Shown here one piece after another: positions 1 to 8,015 of a stretch of DNA of 64,000 nucleotides. The position numbers and the translations under genes were made by a program. The DNA is from Bryobacterales bacterium (GTDB lineage Bacteria > Acidobacteriota > Terriglobia > Bryobacterales > Bryobacteraceae): the NCBI GenBank assembly GCA_016713735.1, contig JADJOP010000015.1, positions 1 to 64,000 of the forward strand. The letters run 5' to 3'. Below the pieces are notes generated by a model that worked only from the letters and a program-made list of their open reading frames with translations, was not told the origin of the DNA and did not search any database. The number at the start of each line of letters is the position of its first letter. Position 1 is the stretch's first letter.

Positions 1-2
1 TT

Positions 3-509
3 GTCCGCCTGGAACGGGTTCGAGCGGTCACGATGGCCGATGGGTTCTGTATCGGGATGATGAAGGACGGGCAGCGCGTGATCGCACCGGCGGCGGCAGA
101 GTTCTTCGCAAACATCGTGCGCGACGAACAACTGAGGGAGCCGGGCGATTTCTGCTCCTTGGCGCGTCTCCATGAATGGGTGGAGGATTACACGGAGGCG
201 GGAGCCGTCCTTGACCAAGCTGAGGCCCTTTACCCAGCGTTCTGGGAGATTCCGTTTCAGCGTGCTGCATTCCGCGTCCGGGCCGAAGATCACCGGGGTG
301 CCATGGATGCCGCGAGCGGAGCAGCGGAACTCGCGCCGTGGAAGACCCAAACATGGGAACTGTTAGGCAAGATCTACGGCGATCTCGGAAGATTGGCACA
401 CAGGCCGAAGGAGCCAGCAGACGGGCCGCGGAAGTCCAGCGGGTTCGAGAGCAGCTTTCTCAGGAGACTGATGCCATCTAAGTGCACCGATCTTGCACGT
501 CTGAAATGA
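3..509 (+). CDS. TPR-like protein, C-terminal part (5' end outside window)
   Basis: The frame is open from the left edge, so this is probably the end of a longer gene; the first internal ATG is at 33. Residues after that ATG contain two helix-turn-helix units of about 34 residues with the small/aromatic spacing of tetratricopeptide repeats (around the ...EAGAVLDQAEALYP... and ...HRGAMDAASGAAELAP... stretches). TPRs usually mediate protein-protein contacts. The last 45 or so residues are polar and do not look like a repeat, and may be a disordered tail. No catalytic motif is visible. A coding region is moderately certain; the function is unknown. Confidence 0.5.
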   Translation, partial: VRLERVRAVTMADGFCIGMMKDGQRVIAPAAAEFFANIVRDEQLREPGDFCSLARLHEWVEDYTEAGAVLDQAEALYPAFWEIPFQRAAFRVRAEDHRGAMDAASGAAELAPWKTQTWELLGKIYGDLGRLAHRPKEPADGPRKSSGFESSFLRRLMPSKCTDLARLK

Positions 510-568
510 CTCCGTTGTGCCTGACCGGTGGCAGCGGGCGGCTACACTGAAAGGGCAACCTTCGCGCA

Positions 569-1729
569 ATGCCCATTGGAGTGAGACAGATTCCGGACGC
601 GATCGCCCTGGCGCTGGTGCTGTGGGCGCACTGGCATTTGAGCGGTTGGGCGGTGAAGAGCGAGTGGGCGGCGCGGCGGCGGTTTGTGCGCGGGTTGGGG
701 CTGGCGTGGCGGTGGGTGGGCGTGGTGTGGGTGAGTTACGGGATCGTGTTTGGGATCGGGCAGATTGCGCGGTTTCTGCCGGCCTCCGATGCGCGGGAGT
801 GGGTGCGGGGCGCGGCGATTTTGTATGGGATGTGCGTGGTGGCGGCGTGGGCGTTGCACGAGATGATGCGGCGCGTGCCGGGGTTTGACCCGAAGCGGCG
901 GGAGTTGCTGCTTGCGGCGCGGGCGACGGCGGTGGCGCTGCCCGCGGCGGCGTGCGGGTATGGGGTGTTCCTGGAGCGGAACGAGTTTCAGATGCGCGAG
1001 GTAGACCTGCCGGTGCCGGGGCTGCCGAAGGATCTGGATGGCCTGCGGTTGGCGCAGATTACCGACATTCACTATTCGGCTTACCTGGGCGACCGCGAGT
1101 TGGAGCGGGCGATTGCGATGGCCAACGAGATGCGGCCGCATGTGGCGCTGCTGACGGGGGATTTCATCAGCGTGCGGCGCGATCCGCTGGACCGTTGCCT
1201 GCGGCTGCTGCCGCTTTTGCGGGCCGAGGCGGGCGTGTATGGGTGCCTGGGGAATCACGAGATTCTGGCGGGGTGTGAAGACTATCTGGAAGCGGCGGCG
1301 GCGAAGCTGGGGATCACGATTCTGCGAAGCGGGGCGCGGCGGCTGCGGTTTGGCGGCGCGACGCTGAACCTGGCGGGGGTGGATTACCAGCGGACGCAGT
1401 TGCCGTATTTGAGCGGGGCGGGGCGGATGATTGAGCGGGAGGCGGTGAACGTGCTGCTGTCGCACAACCCGGATGTGTTTCCGGTGGCGGCGCGGCAGGG
1501 CTGGCAGGCGACGATTTCAGGCCATACGCATGGCGGGCAGGTGAACTTTGAGCTGTTGGGCGAGCACCTCAATGTGGCGCGCTTCTTTACACCGTACGTG
1601 TATGGGCTGTACCGTGAAGGAGGGTCGTCGATTTACGTAAGCCGCGGCCTTGGAACCGTGGGCGCCCCGATCCGGCTGGGGGCACCACCGGAAGTGAACT
1701 TGATCCGACTGTGCGCTATCTCATCCTAA
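569..1729 (+). CDS. Membrane-anchored metallophosphoesterase (YkuE-like)
   Basis: 386-residue calcineurin-like phosphoesterase, likely a phosphohydrolase acting at the outer face of the inner membrane. The N-terminal 130 residues hold about four hydrophobic helices. The catalytic domain then carries the dimetal ligand motifs in order: TDIHYS, LTGDFIS, GNHE, LLSHNPD and SGHTHGGQ. This pattern matches YkuE/YaeI-type enzymes; the substrate cannot be told, and cell-envelope lipids are one known option for relatives. The ATG at 569 follows an AAGGG ribosome site. The 3' end overlaps the next phosphoesterase by 19 bases, so the two are probably cotranslated. Confidence 0.85.
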   Translation: MPIGVRQIPDAIALALVLWAHWHLSGWAVKSEWAARRRFVRGLGLAWRWVGVVWVSYGIVFGIGQIARFLPASDAREWVRGAAILYGMCVVAAWALHEMMRRVPGFDPKRRELLLAARATAVALPAAACGYGVFLERNEFQMREVDLPVPGLPKDLDGLRLAQITDIHYSAYLGDRELERAIAMANEMRPHVALLTGDFISVRRDPLDRCLRLLPLLRAEAGVYGCLGNHEILAGCEDYLEAAAAKLGITILRSGARRLRFGGATLNLAGVDYQRTQLPYLSGAGRMIEREAVNVLLSHNPDVFPVAARQGWQATISGHTHGGQVNFELLGEHLNVARFFTPYVYGLYREGGSSIYVSRGLGTVGAPIRLGAPPEVNLIRLCAISS

Positions 1730-2451
1730 GCGACATACACGCCAACCAAGAGGCGCTGGCGGCGGCGCTCGAACAGGCCTCGGGGGCGTGGGACACGACT
1801 CTGTGCCTGGGCGACACCGTTGGCTATGGGGCCGACCCGAATGCGTGCGCGGAGTTTGTGCGGACGAAGATTGCGCATGTGGTGCGGGGCAACCACGACA
1901 AGGCGTGCGCGGGGCTGGACGATTTGGAGTGGTTCAACGCGGCGGCGCGGGCTTCGGCGTTGTGGACGCAGCAGGTGATGCGGCCGGAGAACATGGAATG
2001 GCTGCGGCAGTTGCCGAAGGGGCCGATTGTGCTGGGGGAGTTTCAGATTCTGCACGGCTCGCCGCTGGATGAGGACGAGTATCTGCTGCAGGCGCAGGAT
2101 GCGCGGCAGTTGATCGGCTATCTGGATACGCCGGTTTCGTTTTTCGGGCACACGCATTTGCAGGGCGGGTTCATGTTGCACCGGAGCGGGGTGTTTCGCA
2201 TACCGGGGGTGCCGCGCGATGCGTCGTTTGTCGATTTTGAGTTGGAGAAGGACACGTTTTACCTGATCAATCCGGGCTCAGTGGGGCAGCCTCGGGATGG
2301 GGACCCGCGGGCGGCGTATGCGATCTACGATGACGAGCAGCGGGTGGTGCGGTACATGCGGACGCCGTATGACATTGCGGCGGCGCAGGCGAAGATCCGA
2401 GCGGCGGCGTTGCCGGACATTTTGGCGCGGCGGTTGGGGATCGGGCAGTAG
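1711..2451 (+). CDS. Soluble metallophosphoesterase (YfcE/MJ0936-type)
   Basis: 246 residues with GTG start inside the previous gene. Metal-ligand motifs typical of the small calcineurin-like phosphodiesterases are present: LSDIHAN at residues 6-12, GDTVGYG, GNHDKA, FFGHTH, and a C-terminal NPGSVGQPRDGDP loop. There is no signal peptide or membrane segment, so it should be cytoplasmic. Relatives cleave phosphodiesters such as cyclic nucleotides or nucleotide derivatives; the natural substrate is not predictable here. Pairing of a membrane and a soluble member in one overlapping unit suggests linked roles. The stop is 4 bases from the convergent vapC stop. Confidence 0.85.
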   Translation: MRYLILSDIHANQEALAAALEQASGAWDTTLCLGDTVGYGADPNACAEFVRTKIAHVVRGNHDKACAGLDDLEWFNAAARASALWTQQVMRPENMEWLRQLPKGPIVLGEFQILHGSPLDEDEYLLQAQDARQLIGYLDTPVSFFGHTHLQGGFMLHRSGVFRIPGVPRDASFVDFELEKDTFYLINPGSVGQPRDGDPRAAYAIYDDEQRVVRYMRTPYDIAAAQAKIRAAALPDILARRLGIGQ

Positions 2452-2455
2452 GCAA

Positions 2456-2893
2456 TTAGAGGGCGGGGGCGCCGAGCCAGCGGACGGGGAAGCGTGTGCC
2501 GAGTGCGTGGGCCAAACGCTCGTCGGCGGTGAGCAGCCAGCGCCTTGTGTGGACGGCAAGAGCGACGTAGAACGAGTCGTAGGCGGGGCGCTGGAAGGCG
2601 AGCGAGATGGCGAGGCTTTCAGGGGCGAGGGGTTCGGTGGGCATCACGGGCAGCGCGAGGCGCTGGAGGGCGGCGAGGCGGTCGGCGGCATCGCACTCGG
2701 TGAGGCGGCCCCTGGCGACGGACTTCCAGAGAATGTTGGTAACTTCGGGCCAGAAGAGGTCAGGCACGCAGAGGGCATGGCGGCCGGCGACGAAGGCGGC
2801 GAGAACCTGCTCGGCCTCCACGACGAGGGTTTCGTCGCGGGCGGGCAGAACCCATTTCGCGGCGACGCTGGCATCGACGACGTAGCCGTTCAC
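2456..2893 (-). CDS. vapC: VapC-type PIN-domain ribonuclease toxin
   Basis: 145-residue PIN-domain protein, the toxin half of a type II toxin-antitoxin pair; VapC toxins cut RNA, often tRNA or rRNA. The acidic active-site set is visible: VVDASVAAKW near the start, PDLFWPEVTN, then AYDSFYVALA and LLTADERL. Start is a GTG at 2893 that overlaps the antitoxin stop by 4 bases, the usual layout for translational coupling. A longer open frame upstream runs through the antitoxin gene in another frame and is not credible. It converges on the phosphoesterase gene at 2451. Confidence 0.85.
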   Translation of the reverse strand: MNGYVVDASVAAKWVLPARDETLVVEAEQVLAAFVAGRHALCVPDLFWPEVTNILWKSVARGRLTECDAADRLAALQRLALPVMPTEPLAPESLAISLAFQRPAYDSFYVALAVHTRRWLLTADERLAHALGTRFPVRWLGAPAL

Positions 2894-3141
2894 CGGCCGC
2901 GATCCTCGCGCTGCATCTCTTCGGTGGTGGGGAAACGGCCGGAGACGGCGGGCGGCTGCGAGCGGAATTTGAGGGCCTGTTTGAAGAAGGCCCGGCGCGC
3001 GGCGAGGTCCTTGGGCGTGGGGATGTGTTCGGTGAGCAGGGCGATGACTTCGGAGGCGATGGAGGCGCGGTTGCGGCGGGCGCGCGCGCGGAGGGCCTCG
3101 TAGAGAGCTTCGGGCACGTTTTCGACGTAGAGCGTTGGCAT
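2890..3141 (-). CDS. vapB: VapB/FitA-like ribbon-helix-helix antitoxin
   Basis: 83 residues. The N-terminus (PTLYVENVPEALYEALRARA, then the RASIASEVIALL helix) fits the ribbon-helix-helix DNA-binding fold of FitA/VapB antitoxins; the C-terminal half is polar and would wrap around the toxin. It would neutralise the PIN toxin and, with it, repress the operon. The gene lies first in the pair and overlaps vapC by 4 bases. A perfect 12-base palindrome lies 5 bases before its start codon and contains the ribosome site. Confidence 0.8.
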   Translation of the reverse strand: MPTLYVENVPEALYEALRARARRNRASIASEVIALLTEHIPTPKDLAARRAFFKQALKFRSQPPAVSGRFPTTEEMQREDRGR

Positions 3142-3146
3142 AGGGA

Positions 3147-3158
3147 TTCCCTAGGGAA
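3147..3158. promoter_or_regulatory. Perfect 12-bp palindrome, likely VapBC operator
   Basis: TTCCCTAGGGAA is exactly self-complementary and sits just upstream of the vapB start at 3141 on the minus strand. The AGGGA inside it would also serve as the vapB ribosome site, so a bound VapBC complex could block transcription and translation start. Autoregulation through palindromes in this position is standard for VapBC pairs; binding here is inferred. Confidence 0.55.
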
Positions 3159-3279
3159 AGCATAGCAAGTGCCCAGGTGTAGCGGTTGGCGGTTGGCGGG
3201 CGGCGTTCGGCGGGAGGCGCCTGGTGGAGGGGCGCGACCGAGGGCCTTCGCATGCGCTATAGTCGCTCGTTGGACGAAT

Positions 3280-3918
3280 ATGCGAATTGATCCGGCGGAT
3301 ATCAAGAAGCGGTTTGCGGCGATGGATGACGAGGCGCTGCTGGATGTGGACCGTGACGAGCTTTCGGAGATGGCGCAAGGCATCTTCGATGAAGAGATCG
3401 CGCGGAGGGGGTTGGACGAGGGCGAGGATGCCGATGGCATTCCCGAGATCGAAGTCAGCTACGGCGAGGACGGCGAGCCGGTGGATGTAGACGGGGAAGA
3501 CGACGTCGAAGCGCCGGAGTGGATGGAGGATGCGGTCTGCGTGTGCACCTTTGAAACCACGCCCGGTTCGACGGCGGTGGGCGACGTGGTGAAGGCGCGG
3601 GCGGTGTTGCTGGCGGCGGAGATTCCCTGCACGATGGCGGTGACTGAGCTGCCTCCGGCGCGCGAGGGGCATCCGCCGCGCAAAGAGGTGGCGCTGTTTG
3701 TGCCGGGTCCGGTGCATCTGCATGCGGTGAGTATTCTGGACCGCGACCTGTTCAACGCCACGCATGAAGAGGAGTGGCAGCGGCACTTCGAGGCGATCTC
3801 AGATGAGGACCTGCTGGCGCTGCGGCCGGAGGTGTTCACGGCGGGGTTGTTGGACCGGGTGGCGCGGATGAAGCGCGTCTATGCCGAGGAAGTGGCGCGG
3901 CGCGATTTGAAACGGTAG
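3280..3918 (+). CDS. Hypothetical protein, acidic, two-domain
   Basis: 212 residues, not recognised. The N-terminal 55 residues (DPADIKKRFAAMDDEALLDV, and a very acidic stretch) resemble helical segments seen in soluble acidobacterial proteins where a repeated D-E-A-L-L/D-L-L-A-L element occurs; the same element returns near the C-terminus (ISDEDLLALRPE). Between them is a possible small alpha/beta domain starting with VCVCTFETTPGSTAVGDVVKARAVLLAAEIP, which looks like the DUF2007-type signal-transducing fold (paired positions AxxLxAxxIP). There is no signal peptide. Start ATG 3280 follows a TATAGT box at 3258-3263. Function unknown. Confidence 0.65.
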   Translation: MRIDPADIKKRFAAMDDEALLDVDRDELSEMAQGIFDEEIARRGLDEGEDADGIPEIEVSYGEDGEPVDVDGEDDVEAPEWMEDAVCVCTFETTPGSTAVGDVVKARAVLLAAEIPCTMAVTELPPAREGHPPRKEVALFVPGPVHLHAVSILDRDLFNATHEEEWQRHFEAISDEDLLALRPEVFTAGLLDRVARMKRVYAEEVARRDLKR

Positions 3919-3941
3919 CTCGCGGGGGCGCGCCGTGTTGG

Positions 3942-3947
3942 TAGGAT
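3942..3947 (+). promoter_or_regulatory. -10-like box 6 bases before an ATG
   Basis: TAGGAT is followed after 6 bases by an ATG at 3954. That places the expected transcription start on or next to the start codon, one instance of a recurring leaderless arrangement in this window. No convincing -35 box is visible. Confidence 0.35.
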
Positions 3948-3993
3948 CGACGCATGGAGCATTCGGAGGAAGGCGGGCGGGCATCGGGCGTCG

Positions 3994-4713
3994 GTGTTTG
4001 TGCCGGTGGAGCTGCAGGAGCGCGGCTTTCTCAAGAACCCGATTTTTCGCGAGTTGAACCGGCGGGCGGATGTGCGGGCGCAAGGGGGCATCCGGCTGGC
4101 CCAGCCGTGGATTCGCTGGCAGGGGGTTTCGGCTTATCTCGATTGCATTGCGTATGCCAACCGGGCGGCGCGGGGGCTGCCGACGGGGCGGGGGTTGACG
4201 CTGAGCCATGTGACGCCGGGGCGGTTGTATTCGGTGAGCAGCGTGTTTCTGGCGCAAGCGCTGGCGGATAATTTGGCCGTGTGGCTGTGCCATGCGCTGC
4301 CGCTGCCGGTGGGGGGCGAGGACCGGCGGTTTCATTCGCGGCGATTTCAGGAAGAGCTGGTGCGGAAAGCGCCGGCGGCGGGGGCGTTGCTGGAGCGGCA
4401 CGCGGGGTTCCTGGCGGAGATCGAGAGCTACCGGCAGGCTTGGGCGCACACGATGGCGGGCGGGGCGCTGCCGTTTTCCGATTTGGGGGAGCGGGAGAGT
4501 CCGGACCCGACGAGCATGATGCTGGGGGTGCCGGCGGATCCTTCGCTGGAGTTGCCTGGGGAGGAGGCCGAGGGTGTTGGGGTGAGCTCGGAGCGCTATC
4601 CGTTGGGCGAGTTCACGGCGCGGGTGTTTGAGGGGGCGGCGGGTTTCTTTCTGACTTGGCTGCGGTTTGCGCTGGACCACGTGCAGGTTGCCGGGAAGGG
4701 CGCGGGGCACTAG
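3994..4713 (+). CDS. Hypothetical protein, possible frame break at its start
   Basis: 239 residues from a GTG at 3994; not recognised. The central region (AYLDCIAYANRAARGLPTGR; later RLYSVSSVFLAQALADNLAV) is helical and amphipathic; no catalytic motif, signal peptide or membrane helix is clear. The GTG has no good ribosome site. A better-placed ATG at 3954, behind a -10-like box, lies one frame away, and joining the two frames near 3975 would give a smooth N-terminus (MEHSEEGG then HRASVFVPVEL). A single extra base there would explain this. The stop overlaps the promoter-like box of the next gene. Confidence 0.55.
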   Translation: MFVPVELQERGFLKNPIFRELNRRADVRAQGGIRLAQPWIRWQGVSAYLDCIAYANRAARGLPTGRGLTLSHVTPGRLYSVSSVFLAQALADNLAVWLCHALPLPVGGEDRRFHSRRFQEELVRKAPAAGALLERHAGFLAEIESYRQAWAHTMAGGALPFSDLGERESPDPTSMMLGVPADPSLELPGEEAEGVGVSSERYPLGEFTARVFEGAAGFFLTWLRFALDHVQVAGKGAGH

Positions 4714-4716
4714 ACT
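4711..4716 (+). promoter_or_regulatory. -10-like box 6 bases before an ATG
   Basis: TAGACT ends 6 bases before the ATG at 4723, giving a predicted transcript that starts at or beside the start codon. The box shares its first three bases with the stop codon of the previous gene, so coincidence is possible. Confidence 0.3.
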
Positions 4717-4722
4717 GCTGGC

Positions 4723-5927
4723 ATGAGGAAGTTACTGGGCGCTCTTGTTGTGTGGACCACGGCGGGGGTGTGTGCCGATGCGGTGGAGTCGACGCTGCGG
4801 GCGCTGCAGCGGGGCGGGCATGTGGTGGTGATGCGGCATGCGAGTTCGCCGAAGGAGCCGCCGGCGGAGGGGAAGGCGGTGGCGGGGAATGGGAACGGCG
4901 AGCGGCAGTTGGATGTGGCGGGGAGGCGGAGCGCGGCGGCGATGGGGATTGCGATGCGGGCGCGGGGGATTCCGGTGGCGGAGGTGCTGACGAGCCCGAC
5001 GTTCCGTGGGCGGGAGACGGCGTTCTATGCGCAGTTGCCGATGCCGAAGGTGCGAGAGGAGTTGGGCGACGGCGGGATGAGCATGCAGGACACGAGCGCG
5101 GCGCAGGCGCGGTGGCTGCGGGAGTATGTGCGGAAGACGCCGCGCGGGGGGAATGCGATTTTGATCACGCATCAACCGAATATGGCGGCTGCGTTTCCGG
5201 GGGTGAATCCGGCGCCGGCCGATGGCGAGTCGCTGGTGTTCCGGGCAGGGGGGAAGGACGGCTACACGCTGGTGGGGCGGATTGGGATGGGCGAGTGGGG
5301 CCCGGCGGGTGCGGCGCCGGAGGCGGTGACGTTTACGACCGAGGATGGGGCGGAGATTCACGGCGATGCGTATGGCGGTGGCGAGCGCGGCGTGGTGCTG
5401 GCGCATGGGGGGCGGTTCAACAAGGAGTCGTGGATTCCGCAGGCGCGGCTGCTGGCGGCGGCGGGTTCCGCGTGCTGGCTTTTGATTTTCGCGGGTATGG
5501 GGATTCGACGGGGCCGAAGGCGGATGACCCGGCCTATTTTGAGGATGTGCTGGGGGCGGTGCGGTATTTGAAGAGCCAGGGGGCGCGGACAGTGGCGGTG
5601 GTGGGCGGTTCGATGGGCGGTGGCGCGGCGGGGATGGCGCTGGCGCGGCAGAAGCCGGGGGAGATCGACCGCGTTGTGTTTCTGGGCGCGCTGTCGGATG
5701 GCGAGGCGGAGAAGATGACGGGGTGGAAGCTCTACATCCTGTGCCGCGACGATGTGCAGGGGGAGAATACGCCGCGGCTGCCGGGGATTCAGAAGCAGTT
5801 TGAGGCGGCGCCGCAGCCGAAGGAGATGATTGTGCTGGAGTGCTCGGAGCACGCGCAGTTCATTTTTCAATCGCGGCAGGCGGGGCGGCTGACGCGGGAG
5901 ATGTTGCGGTTTTTGCAGGCGCCGTAG
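4723..5927 (+). CDS. Exported histidine phosphatase fused to alpha/beta hydrolase, frame broken near 5463
   Basis: The first frame starts at 4723 with a signal peptide (about 20 residues), then a histidine-phosphatase domain: VVVMRHAS with the catalytic RH, the LTSPTFRGRETA region and an ILITHQPN second histidine. From about residue 205 an alpha/beta hydrolase domain begins (TTEDGAEIHGDAYGGGERGV, LAHGG). Near 5463-5466 the reading frame moves back by one base and the hydrolase continues as FRVLAFDFRGYGDS, VVGGSMGG (nucleophile elbow) and CSEHAQF (catalytic His). One G missing from a G run explains the break. Without it the protein would be about 401 residues. It could be a real pseudogene, a sequencing error, or two polypeptides. 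Confidence 0.65.
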
Positions 5928-5985
5928 GGGGCGCGAGCGGGGGGGCGCGGAGATTGGCGGCGCGGCGTGTGGCGGCCGGGGCCGT

Positions 5986-6924
5986 TTAGAAGCTGCCGCG
6001 CGGGGCGTTCTTGGTGATCTCGAGGTGGGTTTCCTTGATCTGGGAAGCGAACGACTTGCCGACCCAGTTCTGGACCTTGGCGGAGAGCTTGCCTTCGGCG
6101 ATTTGTTCGGGCGTCTTGCCCGCTTTGACGCCGGTCTGGACGAGCGCGTAGAGCTCCTGCATGAACGCCATCTCGCCTTCGAGGATCTCCGAGCCGCCGG
6201 CGGGGCCGTGGCCGGGGAGGACGTGTTTGGGCTTGAGCTTGAGGGCGGCCTTCATGACGCTGGGCCAGTTGGCGACGTGGGCGTCGCCCAAGTAGTTGTA
6301 CGCGCCGTTGGTGGCGGCGTCGCCGGTGGCGAGCACGCTGTCCTTGGGGAGCCAGGCAAAGCCGTCGCCCTTGGTGTGGGCCCAGCCGAAGTGGTGGAAC
6401 TCGAGGCGGCGTGTGCCGTCGTCCATGATGTGGGGGTTCTTGGCGAGGACGGTCCTGGGGGGCTCGGCGGTGGTGAGGTTGAGCTCGGCGACGTCCTTGC
6501 GCGATTTGGCGGCGGATTGCCAGGCCTTGGGTTCGCGCATCTTCATCATTTCGACGACGCCGGGGAAGCCGAGGGTTTCGGCGCCGTTGCGGGTCCAGAA
6601 GGCGTTGGCGTAGGCGTGGTCGCCGTGGTGGTGGGTGTCGAAGACGTAGCGGATGGGTTTGCTCGAGACCTTCCTGGCGTCGGCGAGGACCATCTTGGCG
6701 CCGCTGGGGAAGTTGGCGTCGATCAAGACGAGGTAGTCCTTCATCTCGATGATGACGTTGTTGCAGTGACCCATGGATTGGATCTCGCCTTCGCGGAACC
6801 AGACGCCCTTGACGATTTCCTTGACGGCGCCGGGCTGGGCCTCGGCCGGGGTGAGGGAGCCGGTGGTGAGGAAGCCGGTGGCGAGCAGGGCGGCAAAGCT
6901 GAACAGAACAAGCAGGCGGCGCAT
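5986..6924 (-). CDS. Exported MBL-fold metallo-hydrolase
   Basis: 312 residues with a signal peptide (MRRLLVLFSFAALLATGF... cleaved near AEA). The metallo-beta-lactamase zinc motif THHHGDH is intact, as are the downstream GWAHTKGD histidine, ATGDAATNG aspartate and LPGHGP histidine. The family spans beta-lactamases, lactonases and glyoxalase II-like hydrolases; SMGHCNNV at the start of the fold is common in exported acidobacterial members of unknown substrate. It follows the aldo/keto reductase gene by 2 bases on the same strand, so they probably form an operon. A TATAAT 8 bases upstream lies inside the reductase coding sequence and may be chance. Confidence 0.85.
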   Translation of the reverse strand: MRRLLVLFSFAALLATGFLTTGSLTPAEAQPGAVKEIVKGVWFREGEIQSMGHCNNVIIEMKDYLVLIDANFPSGAKMVLADARKVSSKPIRYVFDTHHHGDHAYANAFWTRNGAETLGFPGVVEMMKMREPKAWQSAAKSRKDVAELNLTTAEPPRTVLAKNPHIMDDGTRRLEFHHFGWAHTKGDGFAWLPKDSVLATGDAATNGAYNYLGDAHVANWPSVMKAALKLKPKHVLPGHGPAGGSEILEGEMAFMQELYALVQTGVKAGKTPEQIAEGKLSAKVQNWVGKSFASQIKETHLEITKNAPRGSF

Positions 6925-6926
6925 GG

Positions 6927-7895
6927 CTAGCGATTATACTTCGGCTGCGGGCCGCGCACGGTGAGCCAGATGTCGTCGCAGCGTTTGACGACGTCGGCGG
7001 GGAGGGGGCCTTCTTCGGCGGCGTCGAGGTTGGCGGTGAGCTGGTCGAGGCGGCTGGAACCGAGGAGGACGACGGTGGCGGCGGAGTGGTGGAGCAGCCA
7101 GTTCAACGCCAGGCTCACGAGGGAGCGGCCGGATTGTTGGGCGAGCGAACGGAGTTCCTCGACGGCGTCGAAGTAGGCGGGGTGCCAGTAGCGGTCGAGG
7201 TACATCTGGTTGCCGTCGAAGCGGGTGCCGGGGGCGGGGCGTTCGCGCTGTTGCTTGCCGGTGAGGAGTCCGCCGGCGAGCGGATTGTAGGCGACGATTG
7301 CGAGTTCGTATTTAGCGGCCATGGGGACGAACTCCTGTTCGAGGCCGCGGGCCACCACGTTGTACATCATTTGGGCGGCGGCGATAGGGGCGTAGCCCTG
7401 TTCGTCGGTGAGGCGGAAGGCTTCGAGCGTTTGCCAGGCGGCGTAGTTGGAGAGCGCCGGGTAGAGGACCTTGCCGTGGCGGACGAGGGTGTCCATGGCT
7501 TCAAGGGACTCTTCGATGGCGACGGCGGTGTCGGGCATGTGGAGGTAGTAGAGGTCGAGGTAGTCGGTGCGGAGGCGTTTCAGGGACTGCTCGGCGTTGT
7601 GGAGGATGGCGGCGCGGGAGAGGCCGGATTCGAGCGGCCCGTCGCCCATTTTGCCGCGGACTTTGCTGGCCAGGACGACGCTTTGGCGGCGGCCCGCGAG
7701 GAGGCGGCCGAGCATGTCCTCAGCCTTGCCGGTGTTGTACACGTTGGCCGTGTCGAGGAAGGTGATGCCGCGGTCGAGGCAGGTGTCGAGGATGCGGGCG
7801 GCCTCGGCGTCATCGGTCTGGCTGCCGAAGGTCATATTGCCATAGGAGAGGCGGGAGACCTTCAGTTCGGTGCGGGGCAGGGGGACGATTTGCAT
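6927..7895 (-). CDS. Aldo/keto reductase
   Basis: 322 residues, NADPH-dependent aldo/keto reductase barrel. Seen in order: G-N-M-T-F-G at the first strand, FLDTANVYNTG with catalytic Asp and Tyr, VVLASKVRGKMG with the Lys, YLDLYYLHMPD with the His, and NPLAGGLLTGK typical of the AKR11/12-like group. C-terminal VVLLGSSRLDQL forms the cofactor 2'-phosphate loop. There is no signal peptide. The ATG at 7895 (MQIVPLPRTEL) is preferred; an ATG 15 bases upstream is possible. It is divergent from the hybrid kinase at 8016 and upstream of the MBL hydrolase. Substrate unknown. Confidence 0.85.
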   Translation of the reverse strand: MQIVPLPRTELKVSRLSYGNMTFGSQTDDAEAARILDTCLDRGITFLDTANVYNTGKAEDMLGRLLAGRRQSVVLASKVRGKMGDGPLESGLSRAAILHNAEQSLKRLRTDYLDLYYLHMPDTAVAIEESLEAMDTLVRHGKVLYPALSNYAAWQTLEAFRLTDEQGYAPIAAAQMMYNVVARGLEQEFVPMAAKYELAIVAYNPLAGGLLTGKQQRERPAPGTRFDGNQMYLDRYWHPAYFDAVEELRSLAQQSGRSLVSLALNWLLHHSAATVVLLGSSRLDQLTANLDAAEEGPLPADVVKRCDDIWLTVRGPQPKYNR

Positions 7896-8015
7896 GTGCG
7901 AGGACAGCATACCGCATGGGGAATCGAGCGGGCGGTCCGTTGGGGGTGCGGGGAAGGCCGGGTGGGCGAACTCAGGTCTGATTCCTACTGTTTCGTCCGA
8001 TATGGAGGGGAGTGC

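Noticed and set aside
5973..5984. Short hairpin CGGCC-GG-GGCCG followed by TTTAG
   Set aside because: The loop has 2 bases and the stem 5 bp, too poor to call a terminator in DNA this GC-rich.
6933..6938. Perfect TATAAT 8 bases before the MBL-hydrolase ATG
   Set aside because: It encodes Tyr-Asn of the aldo/keto reductase C-terminus, and the two genes are 2 bases apart, so cotranscription is simpler.
7086..8015. Upstream extension of the hybrid kinase frame
   Set aside because: It runs antisense through the aldo/keto reductase gene; the ATG at 8016 has a strong ribosome site and begins the membrane domain.
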